From positions 9,860,168 to 9,924,167 of the forward strand of contig NC_051433.1 in the NCBI RefSeq assembly GCF_001649575.2: 64,000 nucleotides of DNA. The letters are read 5' to 3'. Positions 1-20,633 of the stretch are shown here, piece by piece; position 1 is the first letter of the stretch, and each line of letters opens with the position of its first letter. The notes under the pieces were generated by a model. It was given only the letters and a program-made list of their open reading frames with translations, did not search any database and was not told the origin of the DNA. The translations under genes were made by a program, and so were the position numbers. The stretch is from Kryptolebias marmoratus (taxonomy: Eukaryota > Chordata > Actinopteri > Cyprinodontiformes > Rivulidae).

Positions 1-2330
1 AAGAATTGTTCAACATTGACTAAAAAATAAATAATTCTTATAATAATAGGTTCTGTTAGGATGAATTGTTTTAGCTTTTGTGTTCAAAGTGTGTGGGCTG
101 TTAGGTTTGGATTTGTAGTTTACTTACTACTACTTTGTGTACTTCTTGCCTTGTTTTATTTTTCGATAATTTCATACATTTTAAAAAAAAGAAAGGTTCT
201 AGTTTGAGTTCCTTTGTCACACCTGAGTTCTGATTCTCTCACAGCCGTTGCTCATTTGTCATTTGTTTTCCTGGTATATGGAATGAAGCCCCTGGTTCCA
301 GTTTAGGTTGTCAGATCTTGTTTGTTGCTGCCCACTGATGCGTGTTGGATACCTTTCTGTCTGCCTGGTCTTTGAAACCAAACATTACAGTTGATCTGTT
401 GCAAATAGGTTTTCAGATTTAAAAAAGAAACAAATGTGCAGACTATTGGAACAGCCACCTATAAACACATCCATAACATTCAACTACAGTTTGAATGCAA
501 CATTTGGCACTCAGTGTGTATAACTAAAATAATAATTGTTTTACATTAATGCCAGCAGAACATGCTAGTTTTGTCACTGTAAGCCATCCTTTGAATGGCA
601 GAAAGCCCACTTATTTGTCACATATTCATCAGTTATCTGTACCTTTTTAATCTCATTTGATAAATGTTTATCTCAGATTTAAATTTCTTTGAGTTGCTGT
701 TTAATAAGTTCCTTAAGAACATCACCCTTTGTGCAACGGCTCATATAACCCAGAGGTGATGGGTATAAAATGATGAAGATGTGCCTGAAATATAAAATAC
801 ATCAATCTCTATTTGCGCTGTCATCATCTGTATCACTCTTTTGTCTTTTCCACATGAGCAGTAATCTGCTCTGTGGCTTCAGAGCATCACTTTTTGTCGC
901 CTTTGCCAGAGTAGTGAAATCGACAGGAGGCCAGCTGTCTGCCTATGTGTTTGCCGCCACGCTACTCTCTATTACTACCACCTCCTTCTGTAATTACAAG
1001 CTTCAGTGCACACAAGCTCGCCATCAGGTGGGGCCAGGGCCATGAAGCGCAGCACCAGCAGCGCTCTCTCGTCAGTGTAACATTTTCTGTCCCCTTCATG
1101 TGAAAGCTGCAGGCTAATGGGAGGCTTTTTGCACATCAGAGGTGCCACAGCCTGTGGGCTAATCAGCCAGTTTGAGATTAGGGTATAGTAAATTTTGTCT
1201 CATATCATAGGTTAGCTCACCCCTAATTGGTTCACCATCTGGACGTTCTTTTCTTTCCTGGCAGTGGATGGGATTTTCAGCACTGTGTCAGCAATTCAAA
1301 ACCTGAAAGATGCTAGGTGGAGATTTAACAAAGAAAAAAACATGGATAAAAACAAAGATGCAAGCTAAATCTACAATGAACTGTAAAATGATCGTAAAAT
1401 TAAAATATTTATGTTCTTTTTTTGTTATCATAAACATGAAATGTGTGTTGTTGTTGGGTTTTTTTTTAAGTTTTTGTTATTTTTGTGTCACTGGTTGACT
1501 ATGAGGATTGACTATCAAGTCGAGCCAAGTTATATTTTTTATACCTCCAACCTGCTAAACCTAACAATGGGCTGTTTGGTTAAGAACTCTGATCAGATCC
1601 TGACATTTTTTCTGTTTTGTTTTGCAGCCAGGACGGTAAAAAAATAACTTTTGAGTCACATCTGACAGGATTCAGGCAGTGGAATAAGGAAATTCAGCAT
1701 CACATGTTTTATCACAAATTTGACATTCCCAGCTTATGAACCTTTTGTGTTTAACTGTAACTCTTACTGAAGACTCAAACTTCAGCTCCTAAACCGAGAC
1801 CGAGCCTAATCTCCCACAGAGACCTGAATATTTTATCTCGATGCAGGAGTTAAAGTCAGCATTAGGACTTCTCATTTGGGATGTTCCACATGGGTATTTC
1901 ATTTTGGAAGACAGCGGGCTAAGAAGATTATGAGCGCAGTTTTCAATTTATCTCACACACCCTGACTCAGTTTTATTGGCTGGGACCCTCTTATCATGCT
2001 TTTCCAGCAGCAACACCAGCCACTGGCATCCTTCTCTGAGCGACTGTAATTGATGCAACATTATTTTTAGCTCAAATATGAACTTTTGAAATGATTTTTA
2101 TTCCCATGTATGTCCTAAAATGTAAACAGCTGTGAGTTAAAGGACTCAAATTTGGGATTCAAATATTTGATTGGGTGACTAATGGCAAGTGAATGGAATT
2201 TAGTTAACCTTAAAAGGGGTTTTGAGCAAACAGAATGAAGTAAACCTTATTATACTTCAACTGACCCTTTGGTGAGACAGAAAGGAGGGGAGAGGGTGGG
2301 ACAGAAAGACAAGTTGCTGCATGAGTAAGG
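1..2330. other. Upstream noncoding DNA of slc6a1
   Basis: No exon with flanking splice sites and no protein-like reading frame is recognisable in this AT-rich stretch. Open frames of 60-90 codons near 770-1650 have low-complexity, composition-driven translations and no family resemblance. It probably contains distal promoter sequence for slc6a1 and the tail of the intergenic space towards the next upstream gene, which in other vertebrates is slc6a11. That neighbour is not visible here. Confidence 0.5.
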
Positions 2331-2331
2331 A

Positions 2332-2338
2332 TATAAAA
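2332..2338 (+). promoter_or_regulatory. slc6a1: Candidate TATA box of slc6a1
   Basis: A TATAAAA heptamer on the plus strand lies about 420 bp before a strong splice donor (ATC|GTAAGTT at 2755/2756). It is followed by a stretch richer in C, G and CpG (about 2460-2640) than the surrounding AT-rich DNA. This would place a transcription start near 2360. It is inferred from motif and position only. A TATA-less start within the CpG-richer block is equally possible. Confidence 0.25.
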
Positions 2339-2359
2339 CCTTGAGACAAGAGGATGCGC

Positions 2360-2755
2360 CTCTCTCAAACCCGCTGCCATCTCAGTGGTGGAAATGTTGG
2401 AGTTGGGGTGGGTCGACTTTGAGGTGACATTGACGCTATGTAGATGAGAGTGAAAAATTCATGCGCTCCATGTTACGTCCCTGCTCGCTTCAAGTCAGAC
2501 GGCGGCAGCTCCGTTCCCCGTCTTCTCTCCCTTCCTCTCTTTCAGCACCACTCCTTTAAGGACAGCACCTCGCTCTCCGAGACTCACTTGTCAACCATCT
2601 TCCCCCCTTGAGGATCAGGTTTCTGCTCCCTGTCGCCGGATGCAAAAGTTTTCACCTTGGTTTTACTTACAGCAGCCAAAAGGAAATAACTTTTTTTTTT
2701 CCATTTGGATTTCTAACCTTCTGGGAAACACGCTGTCAAACCGTCTGATTTCATC
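2360..2755 (+). other. slc6a1: slc6a1 noncoding exon 1 (5' UTR, start approximate)
   Basis: This is the predicted first, untranslated exon. Its 3' end is well defined by the donor ATC|GTAAGTT. Its 5' end is only inferred from the upstream TATA-like motif. It would splice across about 1.3 kb to the acceptor TTTTCAG|AG at 4052-4053, giving exon 2, whose first 178 nt (4054-4231) are also untranslated before the start codon at 4232. A noncoding 5' exon is usual for vertebrate SLC6A1. There is no sequence support here for additional alternative first exons. Confidence 0.45.
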
Positions 2756-4231
2756 GTAAGTTATGTTTTTTTATATATATATAAATTGGGGGAAATAAAT
2801 GTGTCTGGTTCTGTCTTGAGGAAATTGGTGCGCAGATGTGCAGAATTTGGCAAAGCGCGCGGATGTACGACTGCGCTTCACCTGAGGGGAACCAAGACTC
2901 ATTTCACGGTGGAAATTTGCGTGTTTGATCATTCAGTCCGGCTGCTATGAGTTCTTCATGTTCTGCATAAAATGAAGAAAAAAAATCGGATTTTTGGAAG
3001 GAAAAAAAAGTGCGAAAATCTGTTCTCCGGTTATGTCATCCTGTCTGGAGCGTTTGTGTCTCTTAAAAGCAAACACTAACTTAGATTTTTTAAAAATATA
3101 TATAATATTTATGTGAGACTAAATAAATAAATAAATAAATAACATTCGGAAACATTTCTGTCCCCGTGGTGCCTCAGATCGCGCCTCTCCATTACGCACC
3201 GGCTGACGGAGCGTGCTCTGTTCCAGCCACTCATAATAATAATAATAAAAAAAACGTTTATTTTGAACTCTAAAGCATTTAAGATATTATAATAAACATA
3301 CATTTATCAATTCAGATTGTGTAAAGCATTTTTTCAATATAAACCACCAAATTGTAAATAATACAAAAATATTATTTATGAAGTAAAAATAATCAATAAA
3401 CCTTTAATTTTTGTCTTGTTGATCACAGGTAAAAGTACACACTGAAGCTGCAGCCTCCAAAGAGCTATTAGCCTCTTCAGGTGATTCATTGGACGTGGTC
3501 GTTGCGACTGACTCCTAAATGTGTTTAATTGCTCTGCTCTTGTACCGGAGCAGTGGGAAGTGGGCCATTGAATTTAGAGCACAATGAATCAAGGACAAGA
3601 GCAGGCTCTAAATTTCTGCTAACACGGATTCACTTCAGGCCATTTCAAGTGTTTCTTATTTTGTGTGAAGTCTTCCTTTTATCCCGAGGAGTTCACATAA
3701 CCCGGGGGCATCTCTTTTTTTCTCTTTTCCTTTTCTAAAAATATTACTTAATAAAAATTATTTATGTTTCAGTTGTTTTTAAATAAAGGTATATTTTCCA
3801 TGAATTATAGAGCACAGAAAACGACTGTGAAATGTTTCATATTATTTTTTTTAAATCAGACCCTGATTTGTGCAGATGTTGAACATTAAATCCAGACTTA
3901 GACTAATTAGACCCCTGTTATAAAGACCTGACTTTCTGCTTCAGAGAATATTTCTAACTCTTAACATAGCCGGTAAAATCATATAACTTATATAATGTTG
4001 GATTTATTTGTCTGTTTTTGCAAAATTTTAACGTTTACATTTTGTGTTTTCAGAGTTGCCGTCCGCTGAAGTGTCCCTGATTCAGCTCCTGGTCCTTCAC
4101 ACGCTCCGACTGTTCTCTCAGCTCTTCTCTGGGGACCAAGGTTACGGGACGGACAAGCTGCGATCCGCCTGGACCAGTGCTGAAACCACCACTTCTCCAC
4201 TGGTCAGGACTACCCGACACACAGCGTCGCC

Positions 4232-12849
<8,618 letters not shown>

Positions 12850-15205
12850 ATTACAAGTTCTGCCTGTTTCTGTGTTTCAACTGCAAGACCGGCACTCGGC
12901 CGTAATCAAGGTTGGGAACGACCACGACTTCTATGTCTGCTTTTATTCACCTACCTCCTGGGGACACGTGAAACCAACCTGATTACAGTTATTTTTAGGG
13001 GGTTTTCTGTTTGTTTATTTTTATAATACAGAGTGTTAAAACGTAAGAAGGAAGATACAAATTACCCAGCAAAGCTGTTGTGATATTATAAATTTTATTA
13101 TGCAACAAAACTTTAGTCTTGGAAAAGAAAATGTGACTTATACAAAACTACTGTATAGTAAATATGTACAATTTAAATCAGGAGGCTCATGTTGAATCAA
13201 TAGTATTATTCATTCAAGATATTAACAAATATACTAAACTCAGATTACTGTACAAAAAAATATAAGTCAAAAATTTTGTTTTGTACATGAAATACATACA
13301 ATAAAATAAATGCTGTGTTGAAGGGAAATACAAAAGTTTAAATTTATGAAGAAAAGATTTATCTACAAATATAAAGCCAAGACAATATGGGGATGTGCAA
13401 CAGGCCAAATCAGCTTATATGTGTAAATTATAACTTAATCAGACTATCAGTCCTTTGCAGAATCCTGCACGCCACCAGAAATGTTTACCACGCATGTCGG
13501 GAACAACATTAGAAAAGCACAACATGGAATTTCTTCTTTTTGACATGACTGAAACCTGTGACAACAGCAAAAATTACTTGTGAAGAAAAACTTAGCAAGA
13601 GACTGTTATAACTGTTTCCTTGTTTTCTAAAGAATAGTTCATTTTTATGGAGTCTGAATCTTTTTTTACAGTCATTTGTAGGTGATTTTCTATGTGTGAA
13701 CATGAGAGGGACCAAATCATGATCTAGCTTGAGCAGTTTGCGCAGACGTTTGACCTGCTGACTAAATGCGAATTAAATGCACCCTTTTTTGATGAAGTAG
13801 AGCAATAATTTAGGGGGAAAAAACAGCATCAGCCTACAAGCACAAGTTTACTCTGTAAACAACTTTTATTAACAGAAATCCCAGAGTTCTACTCTGCAAT
13901 CAAATTTTATTGTGGAAAAGAAAGCACATTGTTGCAATGATCCAGCTCTAGTTTGAATTTATTTTATGAACTAAAACAGTGAATAAGCTCCTGCGACTGG
14001 TGTCCTGCTTTGAAGCTAGTAAGATGGATTTCTCTGGTAGTTTACTGTTATTCTAACTGCACTTCTTTACTTATATACCTGTTAAATAACACACTCCTCA
14101 GGAACAAAGGTAGATGTGACCAAATTGTTTAAGATATCACCCAGATACATTTAAATAATAAAGACTGTATTTAAAAAGATCTAACTATTGAATTTCTTTT
14201 ATCCACCCTTATAAATTAGGCATGCAGCATAAGTCTTAGTATAAATATGCACAAAGCGGCATTAAAAGCTGATCCAAATTATTGCTTCATGCTGATGTAT
14301 CATCGATTTGTGGCCTTTTACGAATAGGAGCTATCATGTGTTTCAGCTCTGTAGCAAGTGCAGATATCCTTGATGAAAGTAGGAGTGAAAAAGATTGGTT
14401 TAGTTGGAAATTATAGCTGGCAAAGCAGTGTAAACACAACACAACACAGTCAGATGCTTTACAGGTTAACGCGACTGAAACGTCCCCTTTTCATCCAAAA
14501 AATCAAAACCTATTATTTCATACTGATTATGTAAAAAAGATGACACTGTATGATAAATATATATATAAAAAACATAAATATGTTAACTTTATGACAAACC
14601 ACAGATATCACAACATGGAAGGGTCAAGAGAATTTGCTTCAGTGGCAGCTACGTGCGACAGGAATCAGGTTGAATCAGTCCCGTTTTCTCTTTCATCTCC
14701 ATTTTTCTTTCAAAGATATGTGAAATAAAATGTGCAATGACAAAAGCGTTCCATGAGTTTTGTAAAAAAGTTACCATACTGCAGTTTCTCTCTTGAATGA
14801 TGTTGTAAACTGGATTGTGTAATACATGTATCTGTGAATGTCCGTACAAGCCGAGTTTATTTTTCTTTTTATTATGTCAAAATGTTGAATGAAAAATGTG
14901 ATATTATTTGCTGTTTTCTGCAATAATACTATCTCAGAAACTAAGTCACATATCTCTCTCTGCTGAAAAAAAATATAATGATAATAACATATTAGAGTAA
15001 TAATATTAAAGATTATATATAATAATTTATTAGAAATGTCTAGTCAGAGAATATTGTTTTGTATATTTTTAGCTGTTACATGGGCCTAATGTAAAATATT
15101 CTATGTAAAAATATAATAAATGTCTTTAGATGGTGTTATATGAAAAAGCATGATTGCTATATATGTTATCTGCAAAAATAAAGATCTATAGATTATAATG
15201 TCAGT
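12850..15205 (+). other. slc6a1: slc6a1 3' UTR
   Basis: After the TAA stop, AT-rich sequence continues without splice-site or coding signals to a canonical AATAAA at 15177-15182, followed by a GT-rich stretch (TATTATGTCCTTTT). A second AATAAA lies at 15115-15120, and earlier ones occur near 13305, so shorter 3' ends are possible. Length of about 2.3 kb is typical for SLC6A1. The exact cleavage site is inferred. Confidence 0.6.
15177..15182 (+). terminator. slc6a1: Predicted distal polyadenylation signal of slc6a1
   Basis: Canonical AATAAA hexamer with a T/GT-rich stretch downstream, 62 bp after another AATAAA at 15115. It is chosen as the most distal plausible 3' end because the sequence beyond about 15.25 kb shows repeat-like content. 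Confidence 0.45.
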
Positions 15206-15979
15206 ATTATGTCCTTTTAAATTTAGTTTAGGTTCATTCACATTCACCTCAACCCCTCATTATTTTTTTTACAAGCCAGTACTAAAAAAAACTCTAATGA
15301 AATCATTTCAGTTTGCTAAATGGGTGATAGTTTTTAAGTACTTCCAAACCTCAGCTCAAAAGGTTTGAAAATACTCTTCAAAATGTGCCTTCACATCACA
15401 ATACTGACCTGCTCAGTGAAATGTTAATGCACTATTTATTACATAAGTGAAATGAATATGCAATCAGCTCCATCACCACAAAGATGTTGGCTGGCTTTAA
15501 GCTCAGCTGATAGTATCTGACAAAACGGTTCTCTGGTGCCACAATAATATTCTTCTGACACCTGCAGTGAAATCTGTGCCAGCGGAGACTCGAGCTGTCC
15601 TGGCTGCCGGCCTAAACCTCCCAGTCACAATGCATCATCCATCCCCCGGCGGCTGTGCAGCAGTTACGTTTTTTTTAAAAAGTAACTGGAACCAAATCGT
15701 CAGAAAAAGAGCATTCAGTTTGTTGGCATCTTAATCTTAAAAGAATGATTAAAAAGAAAACGGTAAGAGAGAATCAGAAAATCAGCAGCGCTTCATGTGA
15801 AGTACGTGCTGCAAAACAGGCTGTAATTAAAAACTAGCATTCGTTAAGGTAATGCATATCACCTGCTGTCTTGTGTGCCAAAGTTTTAAGCGAAGATCTC
15901 ACACAATCTTAGTGCTCAGAATATGCGTTGGAGGTGATTCTCAGCTTCTACCAGAAGATATTTTAGCTCAATTCCTTTG

Positions 15980-16270
15980 AAATGAACTGAGTTATAGTGA
16001 TTTTTGTGTCTACCAAGACTGAATCAGGGTGACTCCAAAAGTTAATTAATTGCAGATGGACATCTAATGACTAATTTCTGAGAGCTTTGTTAAAATCCAT
16101 CTAGTGGTTCATGAGATATTTTGCTAACAGACATACAGGGTTGACTTCAATAGTTATTGATAAACAAAGATCTGGTACAACTTTTTAGTGCTTGGGAAAT
16201 ACCATGGGAATGATTGGCTGATACTAACACCTCAAAGTTTAGCTAAAAATGTGTAAAACTGACTTGGTTT
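15980..16270 (+). repeat. Dispersed repeat family 1, copy A
   Basis: Shares with four other places in this window a recognisable core: 'actccaaaagttaat', then about 30 nt on a pyrimidine/purine block ending 'tttctgagagctttg', then 'aaaatccatctagtggttc', 'atgagatattttgctaaca' and 'gttgact'. The same wording recurs near 32.3-32.6, 40.3 and 43.5 kb and inverted near 56.1 kb. This is an old non-autonomous repeat common in fish genomes; its superfamily is not identified. No TIRs or target duplications were seen. Confidence 0.65.
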
Positions 16271-17470
16271 TGGTCATTTTTGCATTTGATTCTGATAGTT
16301 CATTGACATACAAATTAGTACACAATAATAAAGAGGCAGTGGGTGATAATAATAAGCCTAACTGAGCAGAGTAACTATCTAACAGAAAATAAGAAGGTGT
16401 AAAAACCAATAAAAGAGTTCAAATTTTAGCCTTATCTTTCATGTCATCCTGTCAGTCAAGTGTAGTTGGTTGAAGTATTGGAATGGCTTTTGTATCTGCT
16501 TCTTTGCACAGTGTCTTGTTGCTGTTCAACCTGTTTTGCTCGTAACATGGGCTGATTAAATTCTGGGCAATGACCTCGCCCGCAGAAAGGTTGTGTCGGT
16601 GCCTGAGGTGTTGAACAAACCTGACGCAATCCTTGTTTCTGAAACACAAACATCTGACATCACCAACATTTGCTCTGATGTGGAAACGCTCATCTTGATT
16701 TGTATTTGAGGAAGTAAAAAACATCCTATATGGTTGTTTACTTTGTGCCATACCTTGTGCTGCCTGTGGGGGCAGTAATTTAGAAGATCCCCATATGGAT
16801 GGTATTTAAATCTATTACTGAAACACCTACATTATACAATTACTTTGATGGGAGCACCTAACTGATCATACCATTAAGAATAGAATAACTAATAATGTTA
16901 ATGCTGATGACCTAAACCCCAAAGATTATTTGCGTTTTTGTTGCCTTACAAAAACAACCACTTGACAAAGCTGTCCTTATGGCCCAACATATGATGACAT
17001 TTATTAACCCGCTATCGTTCAACAAAATTATTCTTGCTGTAGCCCAATTGAGCCCATACTTTTGATTCTGGCACTGAATCATTAAAAAGTTCCAACATTG
17101 CAGAAATTGTTGTGAAGTGTTTTGTTCCTTAATGCAGGAAAATGTTTCACATACTCGCATCGAAGCTACTTCACAAAACTTTAAGGTAAAACGATATCTG
17201 GGGCACACTGACAAGCACTTCTTCCATCTATGGTAGGATCCCTGACAGAAATCTGAATCGGACTATGACTCATTGTTCTGTTCATCTTCACAACGAGGCC
17301 CTGATAGCATATCTCCTCCCAGCAGAGAGACGGACAGACAGGCAGTGAGAGAAGAAAATGCTCTTATCGCTGCCTGCCATATGATGGGATTAGCTGGAGT
17401 GTTGTCTAACAAAACATTAATGAACAGTTTTAATTGCCTGCATGCCATACTCTGCCAAGCTCCTGAACTA

Positions 17471-17496
17471 CACACACACACACACACACACACACA
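17471..17496. repeat. CA dinucleotide microsatellite
   Basis: Thirteen uninterrupted CA units. Confidence 0.95.
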
Positions 17497-20400
17497 AAGC
17501 TTCTACAGCTATCCTTATCAGGACCTTGCACTAAAACACAATTTTTCACACACTGCCTAACCAAAAACATTAAATTTACCTGTGACTCATGTTGTTAAGG
17601 GTCAGTCTTGACCTATTATGACAACATCAGCTATTAAATAAACCCACATATACGGACATAATACCAAAGTCTTTTTATTTTTTTACTACTTTGCTTTTAT
17701 TTTTAGTGCAAATGTGTAAATAACATAAGTCAATGAATGCTTGTGTATAATCTGAGTCATTCAGGATGATCTAATTCTAATAAACTGAATTTCTGTTTTC
17801 ATTTTGAAGACATTTTGCTTCTTGTTTGACGATTTTTCTCAGTTTTTTTAATTTTTATTATCATGCTGTGCTACATTACAATCTGGCTTCAATCTAGCCA
17901 CTGGACTTTAATCACTTCTGGCATTACATACCTTGAAACTTTAGAATAGCAGAAAAAGATTTCAGAAAACAATGTTTTTGAACAAAGTGAAGAAGTCTTA
18001 ATGTATTTCTGTGTTTGTTTGTTTATTGTAAATAAAGATAAATAATTCAAAAAGTATAAATGCTACAAATACTGAAAGTCATATTACATTGTAAACAATT
18101 GAGCTGAATATTTTGATATATTAAAGGTAAAACTGGCACAAAGTATGCAATAGTTAGAATGCAAAACAACATAATAGAAGAAACTACAGGAAAACAATAG
18201 TGTGAATGCTGACTCAGCAATCAGTCTATTTATCTATTTTTACAAGCTCACTGATAAAAGCTATCCAGGACTTTTCTCAAACAGAGGCCAAAAACATTTT
18301 AACTCCTTTTTTTATGAGGAATTGTCAACTTGGAACCAGTTCTTTGAAAGAATATTTATATACTATAAATTTAGTGGGTCCAATTGACAGCTTTTAAGAA
18401 AAATGTGTCTTCAGAACTGTTTTTGTTTTAGTGAGACATACAAAGGCCGTTTCAAAACATGAAGAGTAACTTTTCAGCTGGAAACATTTTCCCTCTTCTG
18501 ACAAAAAACAAGCTGAGAGCCCCATTCGAGAGAGTGATTGCCACCACCAATAAACCCATCCCATCTCCTCCATTCTCCGAGGCTTTTTTCCACGCCACAT
18601 TTATCACCAAATGTACTAGGAGTGTTGGTGATATGATGCATCTCAAAGCTCAGAGGCATCGCTTTTTCTTTGTAGCACCTTGACCAACACCGGAGCAAAG
18701 TGCAATACGAAATATGGATTTAACATGAATTCATTACAAAATAATTCATGCAAAGCACATTAAATTGTGCACACTCTTTACAGTTTCTATTTTTATTACA
18801 TTGAATGAAACTACTTGGGCAGCATTCAGAGATCTTAGACTAATACCTTTTCATTAGTGAAACTGCAAGGTCTTGACAAACTCAGAAAACTTCATTTTCT
18901 TATTGAGAATGGTGCAATTAGTGTTCCATTAGCTGTAAGGACCCATCATCTCATCATCACAGAGCTCTCTGAGTAGACAGGCTGTTAATGTGAACCTGTC
19001 TCTCAAGAAAAATCACATACTTGACATAGATTTCTGCACAATAATCAGATCTCCTGACTAAAGTGTGACTGTTAAGAGTTTGAGGTTGAGTTTATATTCC
19101 TATGAAATCCACATTGATATTCAACCACAAGATTCATCGTGATAATCTTGTGGTTGTATTTAACTTGTTTTTTTGTTTTTTTAAAATGTTTATAGCGTCC
19201 CCTATACCACAAAACAAGCTGGAAAGTAACATTTTATTAACTTAAGAGAACACAAATATGGACCTGTAATGTGGTAATATTTTTTAGTTCCACACAAAGA
19301 TAAAAATGCTGAATTTAGTTTAGTTAACGATTCTGTGCAAAAAAAAAACAGACTTTCTTGTAATGTCTCAATGTGATCTTGATCAGAGACAAAATACACT
19401 CTGAACATATCACCAGTGTATTAAAAAGAACAGATGACACAAACAACCACACAGTCACACACATTACAGTCGATTTAAATCATAAATTGTCAAAATAAAG
19501 TAAACGTTGGTCACATGTCTTTAAAAAATAAGAGTATGGGTCATTTTAGACTCTCATATATAAAAGGTTTCTGTTTTCAGTCAGAATTGTGACCCAGATG
19601 GCACTGATTTGACAAATGTGCTGATAAGTGATTCTGTATTTTCTGGGAGCATTTTTTAACATCAGGCTTAGGAGGTAGAAACATTTCACCCTCGTGAAAT
19701 TTTTGCTTAGATTTTAAATTTACAAAATTACCAAGCTTTTCTATCTCACTTACTGCTTTTTACAATCTTACAATGCTAACATGCAGATTTTGAGGCTCTG
19801 TGAGAAAAAAAGGAAAAACATGTCAACTTTGCAAACCCCCCCAGAGATCAATGATGTTTTGTCATCAAACCAATAAAATTATTAGGTTTGTGATCACCTG
19901 GCCAAAACTAACTGCAACAAATCCACTCAAAAACTTGAAATATCTTCATCCACTGGGGCTCAGATATGAATCTATTGGCTAAGAATTGTTAGCGTTCATA
20001 TTCTGAGCAAAACAGATTCTATTTTGCATTTTAGCTTTAATTTTTCTAAAGTACATACTGCTACCAAAATAAAAATACTATCCAAAATGTCCTCTGTAGT
20101 GCAGCAATTTAATAGCAAAACGTGTAACCAAAGAGGCATCAAATGTCAACACTCTCAAACCTCATCATCTCTTAATGCTGCTTATGCAGAGAGGAAGGAA
20201 TCTGATGTCATGCCTGCCTGCCCTCAGCTGTCAAGCCCTCTGACACACAAAAATACACATACATACACAAACAAATGGTATTTACAGTATAATTACTTTC
20301 ATGACAGTTCAGATGCAAGCGCATCACTGAGTATTATCAAACTACTGAGGTGTGTAACGGCCTATAATACAGAGAGAAAAGTGATCTATCACAGATCCTC

Positions 20401-20616
20401 ATACACAATTGTCAACACATCTAGTTTAAGCCAGAAGACTGATCTTTTCTTTCTGGTAGATTTTTCTCTTATAAATTAACCTATTTCAGATTCACTGAAT
20501 CCTGCCTGAAGTTACTGTCAATCACATCAACAAGCTACTGAAAGGAAAGGAAAGGAAAACCCATCAGATTTCCCATCCTGCTATTTATCATTGAAATTTA
20601 GAGTTGCATGCACATT

Positions 20617-20633
20617 TTTTTTTTTTTTTTTTT
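20617..20633. repeat. Poly-T tract
   Basis: A T homopolymer of about 17 nt in noncoding DNA. It could be the remnant tail of a retroposed sequence in minus orientation, but no adjacent body is recognisable. Confidence 0.7.

Noticed and set aside
16452..17214. Minus-strand open frames of 99 and 100 codons with ordinary-looking composition
   Set aside because: No family is recognisable, no introns or start context support them, and they adjoin repeat copy A. They may be conserved noncoding DNA or an eroded transposon, but not a supportable gene.
20024..20479. 151-codon plus-strand open frame
   Set aside because: Low-complexity S/T/N-rich translation, no domain, no splice or promoter context and AT-rich codon use; consistent with chance.
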